From assembly GCA_937892225.1 (NCBI GenBank), contig CALAUH010000184.1:1-9678 (forward strand): a DNA stretch of 9,678 nt. Reading direction: 5' to 3'. This DNA comes from an uncultured Treponema sp. (GTDB lineage: Bacteria; Spirochaetota; Spirochaetia; Treponematales; Treponemataceae). Below, one piece after another: positions 1 to 6,464 of the stretch (positions within the stretch are counted from its first letter, which is position 1; each line of letters begins with the position of its first letter). Under the pieces are notes generated by a model, which worked only from the letters and a program-made list of their open reading frames with translations, did no database searches and was not told the origin of the DNA. The position numbers and the translations under genes were made by a program.

Positions 1-724
1 CAGCAAAATGTTCATCAAAAGAATTCTGCATTTCTGCCATAGATTTTTCAAGTTCAGAAATTGAATCATCCATAGTTGGAATGACTTCTGTATCTTGAAC
101 AAAACTGTTTATATCTAAAGGAGCACCCGGAATAAATTTTTCTTTTTTAGGAGGTTCTTTTATTTCTTCAGGTTCTTCTTCAATTAATTCATCTTCAGAA
201 TCATCATTAATTTCTGGATTTTCTTTTTCTGTTCCACTGCTGCCGTCAAAACCAACACCAGAAAGTAAATCTTCAAATCCCATGTCTGCAACAGAAACCT
301 GTTCTTCTTCTACAGGAGCTTCTTCCTCTTGTTCTTCTACAGCACCAGGTGCATCCATAAACATAGATAAATCTGGCATTCCACTGTCTTCTTCTGAAGG
401 TGATGGTACAATTGGATTTAAAAGAGATGACATATCCGGAGCTTCGTAAGCAGCTGTTGCTTCTGCTTCAGCTTCAGGATTTTTTATATTTGTAGTTTTA
501 ATACCGGTGATATCAGAAAGATCTTCATCAACTGCAGAATTTTCTATAGGGGCAGCAAGCTCAGGCATTCCCAATACAAATTCTTCTGTATCATCTACAT
601 CTTGAACTGAACGAGGAATTGGAACTTTTACTATTTTTTCACCACGACCTGCGAGAATAGTAAGTTCATCACCGAGAGACTGAATATCTTTATTAAATTG
701 TTTAAGCTGGTTTAAGCCTGGCAT
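1..724 (-). CDS. Acidic low-complexity protein, N-terminal part (possible flagellar-collar-type protein)
   Basis: An open frame on the minus strand starts at an ATG at 722-724 and runs without a stop to the left window edge, giving 241 codons with the C-terminus missing. The protein begins MPGLNQLKQF and continues with a short basic patch (GRGEKIVKVPIP). It then becomes strongly acidic and proline-rich with long Glu/Asp runs, so it is probably disordered. The short motifs GMPEL and GMPDL recur. No membrane segment or signal peptide is visible in this part. From memory, some spirochaetal proteins with TPR repeats further on, including flagellar collar proteins, start with a similar MPxLxQLKxF segment. 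That match is weak and the domain that would decide it lies outside the window. No Shine-Dalgarno at normal spacing is evident; an AGGGG sits about 15 bases upstream. It is transcribed divergently from the lipoprotein gene. Confidence 0.8.
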   Translation of the reverse strand, partial: MPGLNQLKQFNKDIQSLGDELTILAGRGEKIVKVPIPRSVQDVDDTEEFVLGMPELAAPIENSAVDEDLSDITGIKTTNIKNPEAEAEATAAYEAPDMSSLLNPIVPSPSEEDSGMPDLSMFMDAPGAVEEQEEEAPVEEEQVSVADMGFEDLLSGVGFDGSSGTEKENPEINDDSEDELIEEEPEEIKEPPKKEKFIPGAPLDINSFVQDTEVIPTMDDSISELEKSMAEMQNSFDEHFA

Positions 725-780
725 ATTTTTATAATCTTACCCCTAATCACCCTAAAATAACAAGTATGCACTTTCTATAT

Positions 781-786
781 TATAAT
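781..786 (+). promoter_or_regulatory. Candidate -10 box for the lipoprotein gene
   Basis: A perfect TATAAT lies in the 134-base divergent intergenic region, about 70 bases upstream of the chosen lipoprotein start at 859. No convincing -35 box stands at 16-18 bp upstream. The region is very AT-rich, so chance matches are likely. If real, transcription would begin after the in-frame ATG at 766, which supports the downstream start. Confidence 0.3.
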
Positions 787-858
787 ATACGGAATAAAAA
801 AAATAAACTTAAACATTTTTTTTCTAATATATTTTTAACCAAATCCGATAATTATTTT

Positions 859-1605
859 ATGAATAAGCACAGTTTTTTAAAAATTTTTTCAGCTGTTTTT
901 CTTATATTTCAAAGCATCCTTTTATTTAGTTGCGGTGAAGATGCAGAAGCTAAAATTGAATATGCACCTTTTGAACAGGATAAATTAATCAGAAGTGTTG
1001 ATGGACCTGGAGAACCGAAAATTACAGATGAATATATTCTCTTTACTGCAGACCCAAAATATAGAACTGTAGGAATTGCTTTTGATTTTGAAGACTATCA
1101 GATTATTCATCCTTTTCAGGTTTATTTTAGTACAGACGAAGATGGAAAGAAAACACCAAAACACTTATTCTATTGTTACAAACGACAGCATAAAATTACA
1201 ACAATCAATTATAGATTAGTAATAGAAGGACTTTGGACAACCGATCCATTAAATCCTAATAAAGTTTATGATGATGACATTAATTTATATTTCTCTGTTG
1301 TAGAAGATGTTGACAGTATAAAATACCAGACAGAACAGTTAGAAGATGGAACAATTCACTTTATATATAAAGGTGAAGAAGGTGAATATGTTCAACTTGC
1401 AGGTACATTCTGTAACTGGGATCCTTGGATTTATACAATGCAGGAAACTTATCCAGGTTTCTATGAATTAACATTACCTTTACCTTGCGGAACATATTAT
1501 TATAACTATTACATAGGTATGACCCCTGTAATGGATGATACAAATCCAGAAAAAGCATTTGCAAAATCTGATAACAGGATGGTTTCTGTAATAACAGTTA
1601 AATAA
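859..1605 (+). CDS. Lipoprotein with two E-set/CBM48-like domains
   Basis: A 248-residue predicted lipoprotein. The start at 859 is preferred to the in-frame ATG at 766 because it directly gives a classic lipoprotein signal: MNKHSFLK, a hydrophobic stretch, then L-F-S-C with the lipidated Cys at residue 25. Two beta-sandwich segments follow. The first (about residues 40-140) contains YRLVIEGLWTTDPLNPN, a pattern seen in treponemal glycogen-binding-like proteins. The second (about 165-248) matches the AMPK/CBM48 early-set pattern: VQLAGTFCNWDP, then G-F-Y-E-L-T-L-P-L-P-C-G-T-Y-Y-Y, and D-x-x-N-P. CBM48-type domains bind alpha-glucans or act as Ig-like spacers, and no catalytic domain is present. 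It is probably anchored to a membrane facing the periplasm or cell surface. The radical SAM gene follows 24 bases downstream on the same strand, so the two may be cotranscribed. Its ligand is unknown. Confidence 0.8.
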   Translation: MNKHSFLKIFSAVFLIFQSILLFSCGEDAEAKIEYAPFEQDKLIRSVDGPGEPKITDEYILFTADPKYRTVGIAFDFEDYQIIHPFQVYFSTDEDGKKTPKHLFYCYKRQHKITTINYRLVIEGLWTTDPLNPNKVYDDDINLYFSVVEDVDSIKYQTEQLEDGTIHFIYKGEEGEYVQLAGTFCNWDPWIYTMQETYPGFYELTLPLPCGTYYYNYYIGMTPVMDDTNPEKAFAKSDNRMVSVITVK

Positions 1606-1629
1606 AACTTAAGGTAAATAAAATACTTA

Positions 1630-2523
1630 ATGAAAAAGAAACATTATTTTAATCCAACTGAAATTATTTTCGCAGCTACAAGTCAATGTAACTTAAATTG
1701 TAAACACTGTTATGTAACAAAAAAAAATGAAAATCTTGATATTAACAAAGCAATCAGATTTTTAAATACAGCCTCTACATTTATAGATAAAGTCGGATTT
1801 AGTGGCGGTGAACCTTTTTTATATATGGATTTTCTTTTAAAACTGATAAAAGAAACCATAAAATTAGATTTATTATTTGATCAGATTATTACAAACGGCG
1901 ACTGGTGGAAAAATGAAAAAGATTTGCGCAATTCTTTGCAAAGTTTGTATGACGCCGGATATGATGGAAAATTTTCGTTAAGTTTCGATGGATTTCATTC
2001 ACAAAAGACAGAAAGAATATGTACATTCATTGATACTGTTATTTCAATTTTTGGGAAAGACAGTATTAACATACAATCAGTATTAAAACCAAGTGATGAT
2101 AAAACACCTATAAAAATTTTAACCGTATTATCACAATATCCTGATATCCCGATTTTTTATATAAATCAAGCCTTTCCTGCTTCTGATAAAAAAGGCTGGC
2201 AATCAAAAAAATGGTTTAAAGACGATTATTGCGAAGGTCCCGGACAAATCTTATACATACATTCCGACGGAAGAATAGCACCATGCTGTGGCTTTGCAAA
2301 TGAAAATGAAAAACTAATAATAGGCACAATAGATGATGGTTTTAATACAGTTCTAAAAAATGCTGAAAACAATAAAATGATAAAGATTTGCTATGAAGAA
2401 GGATTACATAAATATATTCGAATTATGAAGAAGACAAAGGGGACAGACCCCTTTGTAAAACAACTGCCAGGAAAAACAAGTGATATTTGTACATTTTGTG
2501 ATTTTGTTTGTAAAAATATTTAA
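1630..2523 (+). CDS. Radical SAM protein with SPASM-like C-terminal cysteine cluster
   Basis: A 297-residue radical SAM enzyme. Cys20, Cys24 and Cys27 form the CxxxCxxC motif that binds the SAM-cleaving 4Fe-4S cluster, and GGEP at residues 59-62 is the SAM-binding motif. The C-terminal third carries further cysteines: Cys201, Cys219/Cys220, Cys254, and Cys287-x2-Cys290-x3-Cys294. This spacing resembles SPASM/twitch domains that hold auxiliary clusters, as in anaerobic sulfatase-maturating and peptide-modifying enzymes. The substrate cannot be told from the sequence; no obvious short precursor peptide gene was seen beside it. A REP hairpin at 2434-2456 lies in frame and encodes T-K-G-T-D-P-F-V just before the last cysteine cluster. 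An AAGG at 1611-1614 is the only Shine-Dalgarno-like element and is rather far from the ATG. The function is cytoplasmic and oxygen-sensitive by family knowledge. Confidence 0.88.
   Translation: MKKKHYFNPTEIIFAATSQCNLNCKHCYVTKKNENLDINKAIRFLNTASTFIDKVGFSGGEPFLYMDFLLKLIKETIKLDLLFDQIITNGDWWKNEKDLRNSLQSLYDAGYDGKFSLSFDGFHSQKTERICTFIDTVISIFGKDSINIQSVLKPSDDKTPIKILTVLSQYPDIPIFYINQAFPASDKKGWQSKKWFKDDYCEGPGQILYIHSDGRIAPCCGFANENEKLIIGTIDDGFNTVLKNAENNKMIKICYEEGLHKYIRIMKKTKGTDPFVKQLPGKTSDICTFCDFVCKNI
2434..2456 (+). repeat. REP hairpin inside the radical SAM gene
   Basis: A perfect inverted repeat: ACAAAGGGG, loop ACAGA, CCCCTTTGT, giving a 9-bp stem and 5-nt loop. It is the most symmetric copy of the GGGGACAGNCCCC family in the window. 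It lies in frame near the 3' end of the radical SAM gene. Confidence 0.9.
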
Positions 2524-2577
2524 TAAATTAGTTATAGAAAAAGAATGAAAATATATATAATTTGATATAAAAAGTAT

Positions 2578-2596
2578 AAAAAGGGGGCTGTCCCCT
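2578..2596 (-). terminator. REP hairpin with T-run downstream of the RAYT gene
   Basis: Read on the minus strand this is AGGGG, loop ACAGC, CCCCT followed by a short T-run (the A-run at 2578-2582 on the plus strand). It lies 15 bases past the RAYT stop. It is both a variant REP copy (core GGGGACAGCCCCC) and a plausible weak intrinsic terminator. On the plus strand it is followed by an AT-rich stretch without a clean T-run, so it is less likely to end the radical SAM transcript. Confidence 0.55.
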
Positions 2597-2610
2597 ATAT
2601 TATTATATTA

Positions 2611-3357
2611 TTATGCTGTTTTTATAATCTTTTTGCTTATCCCTGTAACTCGTGAAATTTGATTTGTTGATATTCCAATCTTTTTTAAGATTTTACATTT
2701 TTTATATTGTTCTTCAATTGATAACCTTTCAAATTCATAAATACTATTTAATTTAAATAAATCTTTTATAATTCTAATAACTTTTTCATCCGAATAAATG
2801 ATTTTATTTTCATATTCCATACAATCATCTTTTGATTTCATTGAAATATATTCTAACAAATTTTTCTTTGTAGAAAACATACTTATAACATATTGATTAT
2901 TAATAAAATCAGATGAATTTTCTATTAATAATGAATTATAACTGTTCCATCTATATAAATCAAAAGATTCTATACCAGCTTTTTCACTATTTTTTAAAAT
3001 ATATCTAAACACTGTCTTAAAATATTCATCATCCATAACAGGTTCACTTTTAAATCGTCCCTGAAAAAGATGTCCGCTTCTATCATATTTCCTATTAAAA
3101 TAATAAACATAACTATTTGTAATTTTTTGAATTAATAAACTCATATTGCGATCAGCTTTACCAATTAAAATATGAATATGATTATTCATCAAACAATAAC
3201 AATAAACATCAATGTTTAATTCACAAGTATATTTCTTTATTCTTTTTATAAAAAAAATACGATCTTTATCATCACAAAATAAATTCTGCTTATTATTTCC
3301 ACGCAAAATAATATGATAGACACCTACATCACTAAAAACACGTGGTTTTCTTGCCAT
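2611..3357 (-). CDS. REP-associated tyrosine transposase (RAYT, IS200/Y1-like HUH family)
   Basis: A 248-residue HUH single-strand endonuclease of the TnpA-REP type, which by family knowledge cuts and joins REP hairpins in single-stranded DNA. The N-terminus MARKPRVFSDVGVYHIILRG is the family signature. The metal-binding HUH motif is His60-Ile-His62 within CLMNNHIHILIG. The segment NSYVYYFNRKYDRSGHLFQG (about residues 81-100) includes the candidate nucleophile tyrosines (Tyr83, Tyr85 or Tyr86) and the conserved GHLFQGRF. The C-terminal 25 residues (IGISTNQISRVTGISKK) look like a helix-turn-helix. The start at 3357 is chosen over the ATG at 3375 because AGAGGT at 3365-3370 is a Shine-Dalgarno with 7-8 bases to this ATG, and MARKP is the usual N-terminus. 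The gene appears intact. REP copies flank it on both sides and occur through the window, which supports the assignment. Confidence 0.93.
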   Translation of the reverse strand: MARKPRVFSDVGVYHIILRGNNKQNLFCDDKDRIFFIKRIKKYTCELNIDVYCYCLMNNHIHILIGKADRNMSLLIQKITNSYVYYFNRKYDRSGHLFQGRFKSEPVMDDEYFKTVFRYILKNSEKAGIESFDLYRWNSYNSLLIENSSDFINNQYVISMFSTKKNLLEYISMKSKDDCMEYENKIIYSDEKVIRIIKDLFKLNSIYEFERLSIEEQYKKCKILKKIGISTNQISRVTGISKKIIKTA

Positions 3358-3420
3358 TTTTTTTACCTCTATCATATATATAGTTTAATTTTACAAAAAA
3401 AGACCATTTTTTATAAAAAT

Positions 3421-3474
3421 TTAAAATAGGGGTCTGTCCCCTTGTATTACAAAGGGGACAGACCCCTATTTTAA
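3421..3474. repeat. REPIN: inverted doublet of REP hairpins
   Basis: Two REP copies face each other with only 3 bases between them. The left copy (3421-3445) reads on the minus strand and the right copy (3449-3474) on the plus strand, with their ACAA(A) ends inward and CCCCTATTTTAA ends outward. The halves are reverse complements over about 25 bases, differing by one extra A in the right copy. The doublet can therefore fold as two small hairpins or as one long one. It sits between the gap terminator and the RAYT start. Confidence 0.9.
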
Positions 3475-3476
3475 CC

Positions 3477-3509
3477 AAAAAAAAAGCCGAACCTAACGGT
3501 CCGGCTTTT
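3477..3509 (-). terminator. Intrinsic terminator of gap
   Basis: On the minus strand a 12-bp stem (AAAAGCCGGACC with GGTTCGGCTTTT, one G-T pair) and loop GTTA is followed by a run of nine T. It starts about 21 bases past the gap stop codon. The arms are 3482-3493 and 3498-3509 on the plus strand. Confidence 0.92.
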
Positions 3510-3530
3510 CTCATCTAAAAACTAAATAGC

Positions 3531-4571
3531 TTAGCAATTTTCTGAGAAGTATTTAATTGTTCTTACCATCTGAGATGTATAAGAGTTTTCGTTATCATAC
3601 CAAGATACAACTTCTACCTGATAAAGATCATCAGCAATTTTAGAAACCATTGTCTGTGTTGCATCAAATAATGAACCGAATTTCATACCAATGATATCTG
3701 AAGATACAATCTGATCTTCGTTATATCCGAAAGATTCTGTTGCAGCAGCTTTCATTGCAGCATTGATTCCTTCTTTAGTGATATCTTTACCTTTTACTAC
3801 AGCGAACAACATTGTTGTTGATCCTGTTGGTGTTGGAACACGCTGAGCTGAACCAATCAATTTTCCGTTCAATTCAGGAATTACAAGACCGATAGCCTTT
3901 GCAGCACCTGTTGAGTTAGGAACGATGTTTGCAGCACCAGCACGTGCACGGCGGAGATCACCCTTGCGGTGTGGACCATCAAGAATCATCTGGTCACCAG
4001 TGTAAGCATGGATTGTAGACATGATACCTGACTGGATTGGAGCGTAATCATTTAATGCTTTAGCCATTGGAGCTAAACAGTTTGTTGTACAAGAAGCAGC
4101 AGAAATTACGTTATCATTTTTTGTTAAAGTTTTATGGTTTACGTTATAAACGATTGTTGGAAGATCATTTCCAGCAGGAGCTGAAATAACTACTTTACGA
4201 GCACCAGCTTTGATATGAGCTTCTGACTTTTCTTTTGAACAGTAGAAACCTGTACATTCAAGAACAACGTCAACTTTGAGTTCTCCCCATGGACAGTTTA
4301 CAGCGTCTTTTTCAGCATAAATTTTAAGTGTTTTTCCATCAACTGTGATAGTTCCTTTTTCATCATCAGCTGAAACAGTGTGAAGTCCTTCACCAATTTT
4401 ACCACAGTATCCACCCTGTGCTGTATCATATTTCAAAAGGTGAGCAAGCATACTTGGGCTTGTCAAATCGTTGATTGCAACAACTTCGTATCCTTTAGCG
4501 CCAAACATCTGGCGGAAAGCCAAACGACCAATACGGCCGAAACCATTAATAGCAACTCTTACATCTGCCAT
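3531..4571 (-). CDS. gap: Glyceraldehyde-3-phosphate dehydrogenase, type I
   Basis: A complete 346-residue glycolytic enzyme that converts glyceraldehyde 3-phosphate, phosphate and NAD+ to 1,3-bisphosphoglycerate in the cytoplasm. The Rossmann motif INGFGRIGR occupies residues 8-16 and Asp35 in AINDL favours NAD over NADP. The catalytic site SCTTNC has nucleophile Cys161, with the base His188 in STIHAYTGDQ. The later conserved blocks RRARAGAANIVPNSTGAAKA and SWYDNE(N)SY are present. The length is slightly above the roughly 335 usual for the family because of small loop additions near residues 52-75. A strong Shine-Dalgarno AGGAGA (4578-4583) stands about 6 bases before the ATG, and a clear terminator follows the stop. 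It is therefore probably a monocistronic, well-expressed gene. It diverges from the glycosyltransferase gene. Confidence 0.98.
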   Translation of the reverse strand: MADVRVAINGFGRIGRLAFRQMFGAKGYEVVAINDLTSPSMLAHLLKYDTAQGGYCGKIGEGLHTVSADDEKGTITVDGKTLKIYAEKDAVNCPWGELKVDVVLECTGFYCSKEKSEAHIKAGARKVVISAPAGNDLPTIVYNVNHKTLTKNDNVISAASCTTNCLAPMAKALNDYAPIQSGIMSTIHAYTGDQMILDGPHRKGDLRRARAGAANIVPNSTGAAKAIGLVIPELNGKLIGSAQRVPTPTGSTTMLFAVVKGKDITKEGINAAMKAAATESFGYNEDQIVSSDIIGMKFGSLFDATQTMVSKIADDLYQVEVVSWYDNENSYTSQMVRTIKYFSENC

Positions 4572-4650
4572 TCTATATCTCCTAAAAATTAGATTATGAT
4601 TTAATACTTATAAAATACTGAATTTATTTAAAATAGTCTATAACATTCAA

Positions 4651-4678
4651 TTGACATTAATCATTATTTAAATAAAAT
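4651..4678 (+). promoter_or_regulatory. Sigma-70-type promoter for the glycosyltransferase gene
   Basis: A perfect -35 box TTGACA (4651-4656) is followed after 16 bases by TAAAAT (4673-4678), a five-of-six match to the -10 consensus. The predicted transcription start (about 4685) lies just before the REP hairpin at 4688-4708, so the hairpin would be the very 5' end of the leader. The gap promoter must lie in the same 4584-4710 region on the other strand, but I see no clear boxes for it. Confidence 0.55.
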
Positions 4679-4687
4679 TATACTATA

Positions 4688-4708
4688 ACAAAGGGGACAG
4701 ACCCCCTT
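4688..4708 (+). repeat. REP hairpin in the glycosyltransferase 5' leader
   Basis: ACAAAGGGG, loop ACAGA, then CCCCCTT. It sits between the predicted -10 box and the Shine-Dalgarno GAGG at 4713-4716, in sense orientation to the downstream gene. Confidence 0.88.
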
Positions 4709-4722
4709 ACTTGAGGAAAGAG

Positions 4723-5793
4723 ATGGATTTTTCAAACATTTTTATCATTATACCAGCATATAATCCTAATCAAATTTTATTAAAACTTATTGATGATATT
4801 AAAAAAGAAGGTTTCTCACATATCGTAGTTATAAACGATGGAAGTATTGAAAAATCAAAAGAAATTTTTACTCAGGCTGAACAAAAAAATTGTATTGTAT
4901 TAAATCATGAAAAAAATCTTGGAAAAGGTTTCGCTATAAAATCTGGAATAAAAGAAGCAGTTTCAGATAAATACAAAGATATAATGGGATTTATAACAAT
5001 TGATTCTGATGCTCAATATTTACCATCAGATGTTAAAAAAATTGCTGAAGAAATGATTAAAAATCCAGAATCACTTATTCTTGGTGTAAGAGATTTTTCA
5101 GATAAAAAAATACCTTTTAAAAATACATTCAGAAATAAAATCTCATCTGCATTCTTCAAATTATCTACCGGTAAAAAATGTTCAGACACACAATCTGGAT
5201 TAAGGGGAATTCCTCTTAATCTTACAAAAATGGCATTAGAAGAAGAAGGCAGACGTTATGAATATGAAATGAACTTCTTAATGGATGCAGTTTTAGCAGT
5301 AGATACAAAATATGTTCCTGTTGAAACTGTAGAATATACAGAAGATAAAGTTTCTCACTATCACCCTTTGTTTGATACTTTAAGAGTTTTTGGTAGATTC
5401 ATTACTTTTATTGCATCATCTTTATTAGCATACGTATTAGATATAGCATTATTTTCAATATTATGTTCCTGTGTCTTAACAAAAACCAGTTTTGATGACA
5501 GAGCAAAAATCTGGATTGCAACAACAATCGGTAAACTTGCAGCTGCTGTCATAAATTATACAATAAACAAGAAATACAGTTTCAAAACAAAAGAAACTTC
5601 AGCTGCAGAATTTTTCAAATATATAGTAGTTTTTCTGATTAAATTAATAGGAAGTGCCGAATTAGTAACACTTTTAAAATTCTTACCAATTCCTCTTACA
5701 CTGTTAAAATGTATTATTGATACATCAATTTTCTTTATCAGCTACAGATTACAAAAAGTATGGGTTTTCAAAAAAAAGATTGAAAATAAATAA
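4723..5793 (+). CDS. Family 2 glycosyltransferase fused to a GtrA-like membrane domain
   Basis: A 356-residue two-domain protein. Residues 1 to about 215 are a GT-A fold family 2 transferase of the polyprenyl-phosphate sugar type (DPM1/GtrB-like): PAYNP at 11-15, NDGS at 38-41, the metal-binding DSDAQ at 94-98, and a later QSGLRG. Residues about 222-350 are a GtrA-like domain with four hydrophobic segments and the typical NYTINKKYSFK and YRLQKVWVF stretches. By family knowledge, such proteins load a sugar onto a lipid carrier and help move it across the inner membrane for envelope glycosylation; the sugar is not deducible. The start at 4723 is preferred to the in-frame TTG at 4711 because GAGG at 4713-4716 gives good ribosome-binding spacing and MDFSN directly precedes the first beta strand. 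Its stop abuts the stop of the convergent HD gene. Confidence 0.92.
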   Translation: MDFSNIFIIIPAYNPNQILLKLIDDIKKEGFSHIVVINDGSIEKSKEIFTQAEQKNCIVLNHEKNLGKGFAIKSGIKEAVSDKYKDIMGFITIDSDAQYLPSDVKKIAEEMIKNPESLILGVRDFSDKKIPFKNTFRNKISSAFFKLSTGKKCSDTQSGLRGIPLNLTKMALEEEGRRYEYEMNFLMDAVLAVDTKYVPVETVEYTEDKVSHYHPLFDTLRVFGRFITFIASSLLAYVLDIALFSILCSCVLTKTSFDDRAKIWIATTIGKLAAAVINYTINKKYSFKTKETSAAEFFKYIVVFLIKLIGSAELVTLLKFLPIPLTLLKCIIDTSIFFISYRLQKVWVFKKKIENK

Positions 5794-6435
5794 TTACTTA
5801 TTACTGTCAGCACTTGTTGTTTCTTTATGACGATTATCAAAATATCCGCCGTCTTCAAGATAGCGTCTGCGTGTTACAATCAGATTGATTAATTCCTGAT
5901 ACATATTAAAATCAACCTGAATAGCCATCGGCAAAAGAAAAAATTCCGTTTCATCACAATATCTTTCTATAAACTCAGGATCTGTTACATATCCAAGTGA
6001 AATCATATTTGAAATACGGTCAGCACATTTTAAAATTTTAGCTTTTTGACTTCCACTATCCAAAATACGATGAAGGAACTGTTTTTTATTTTCATTTTCA
6101 CGTCTTGTTACTTCAAGCACCAAATCTAAAACTTCCGGACCTTCATCATCAGCATTAATGATTAAATCCTTATTAAAATCCGGAATATCTTCAACTGTAT
6201 CATGAACTAAAGATGCTTTTAATAAAACTGAATCAATATAGCCATAATCAATCAGGATTGCAAGAGTATCCATCTGATGGCGGAACATATTTCCACCGGC
6301 ATGTCTTGCTTTACCAATCAAACCTGTTGCAAGCTGCATGTAAGGAGCGACAGTCATTTCTCCTAACTGAAGCATATTGCTGTCATCCATTTTAAGAGAA
6401 CGTTCAGTTTTCATTTCATAGTGCGTTTTAGTCAT
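5794..6435 (-). CDS. Stand-alone HD hydrolase, SpoT/Mesh1-like (putative (p)ppGpp hydrolase)
   Basis: A 213-residue HD-domain protein resembling the hydrolase half of RelA/SpoT enzymes without any synthetase or TGS/ACT domain. The visible motifs are ARHAGGNMFRH (His45, His53), LVHDTVED (His78-Asp79, Glu82-Asp83) and KCADRISNM (Asp139-Arg140, Asn143). These correspond to the metal- and nucleotide-binding HD-box residues of SpoT/Mesh1 proteins. The likely reaction is removal of pyrophosphate from (p)ppGpp, though other nucleotide substrates are possible. The frame stays open up to 6513, but the ATG at 6435 is chosen. It has AGAAG just upstream, avoids overlap with the transporter stop (6465-6467), and leaves a 29-base gap that suggests cotranscription with the transporter. 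ATGs at 6414 and 6390 are alternatives. The C-terminal 20 residues are polar and probably flexible. Confidence 0.82.
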   Translation of the reverse strand: MTKTHYEMKTERSLKMDDSNMLQLGEMTVAPYMQLATGLIGKARHAGGNMFRHQMDTLAILIDYGYIDSVLLKASLVHDTVEDIPDFNKDLIINADDEGPEVLDLVLEVTRRENENKKQFLHRILDSGSQKAKILKCADRISNMISLGYVTDPEFIERYCDETEFFLLPMAIQVDFNMYQELINLIVTRRRYLEDGGYFDNRHKETTSADSNK

Positions 6436-6464
6436 AAATCTTCTGAAACAGTATAACACAGAAT

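Larger units (their letters stand above)
2578..3474 (-). mobile_element. RAYT module: transposase flanked by REP hairpins
   Basis: The transposase gene at 2611-3357 has a REP hairpin beyond its stop (2582-2596) and an inverted REP doublet upstream of its start (3421-3474). The unit lies between the radical SAM gene and the gap terminator. RAYTs are usually single-copy, chromosomally resident genes that mobilise REP sequences rather than themselves, so the limits given are those of the visible repeat-flanked block. I see no target-site duplication. Confidence 0.5.

Noticed and set aside
2434..3474. CRISPR-like array of the repeated GGGGACAG units
   Set aside because: The copies are unevenly spaced, hairpin-forming, in both orientations and scattered through genes, with no spacer pattern or cas genes.
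3332..3514. A 60-codon minus-strand frame reaching from the gap terminator through the REPIN into the RAYT start
   Set aside because: It consists of the terminator and repeat sequence, overlaps the RAYT in another frame, and has no gene-like features.
4711..4722. TTG start for the glycosyltransferase
   Set aside because: The TTG overlaps the Shine-Dalgarno GAGG that serves the ATG at 4723.
5199..5220. A near-perfect 22-base palindrome containing AAGGGGAATTCCTCTT
   Set aside because: It has a GGGG but not the REP core, and it codes for the conserved GLRGIPLNL segment of the glycosyltransferase.
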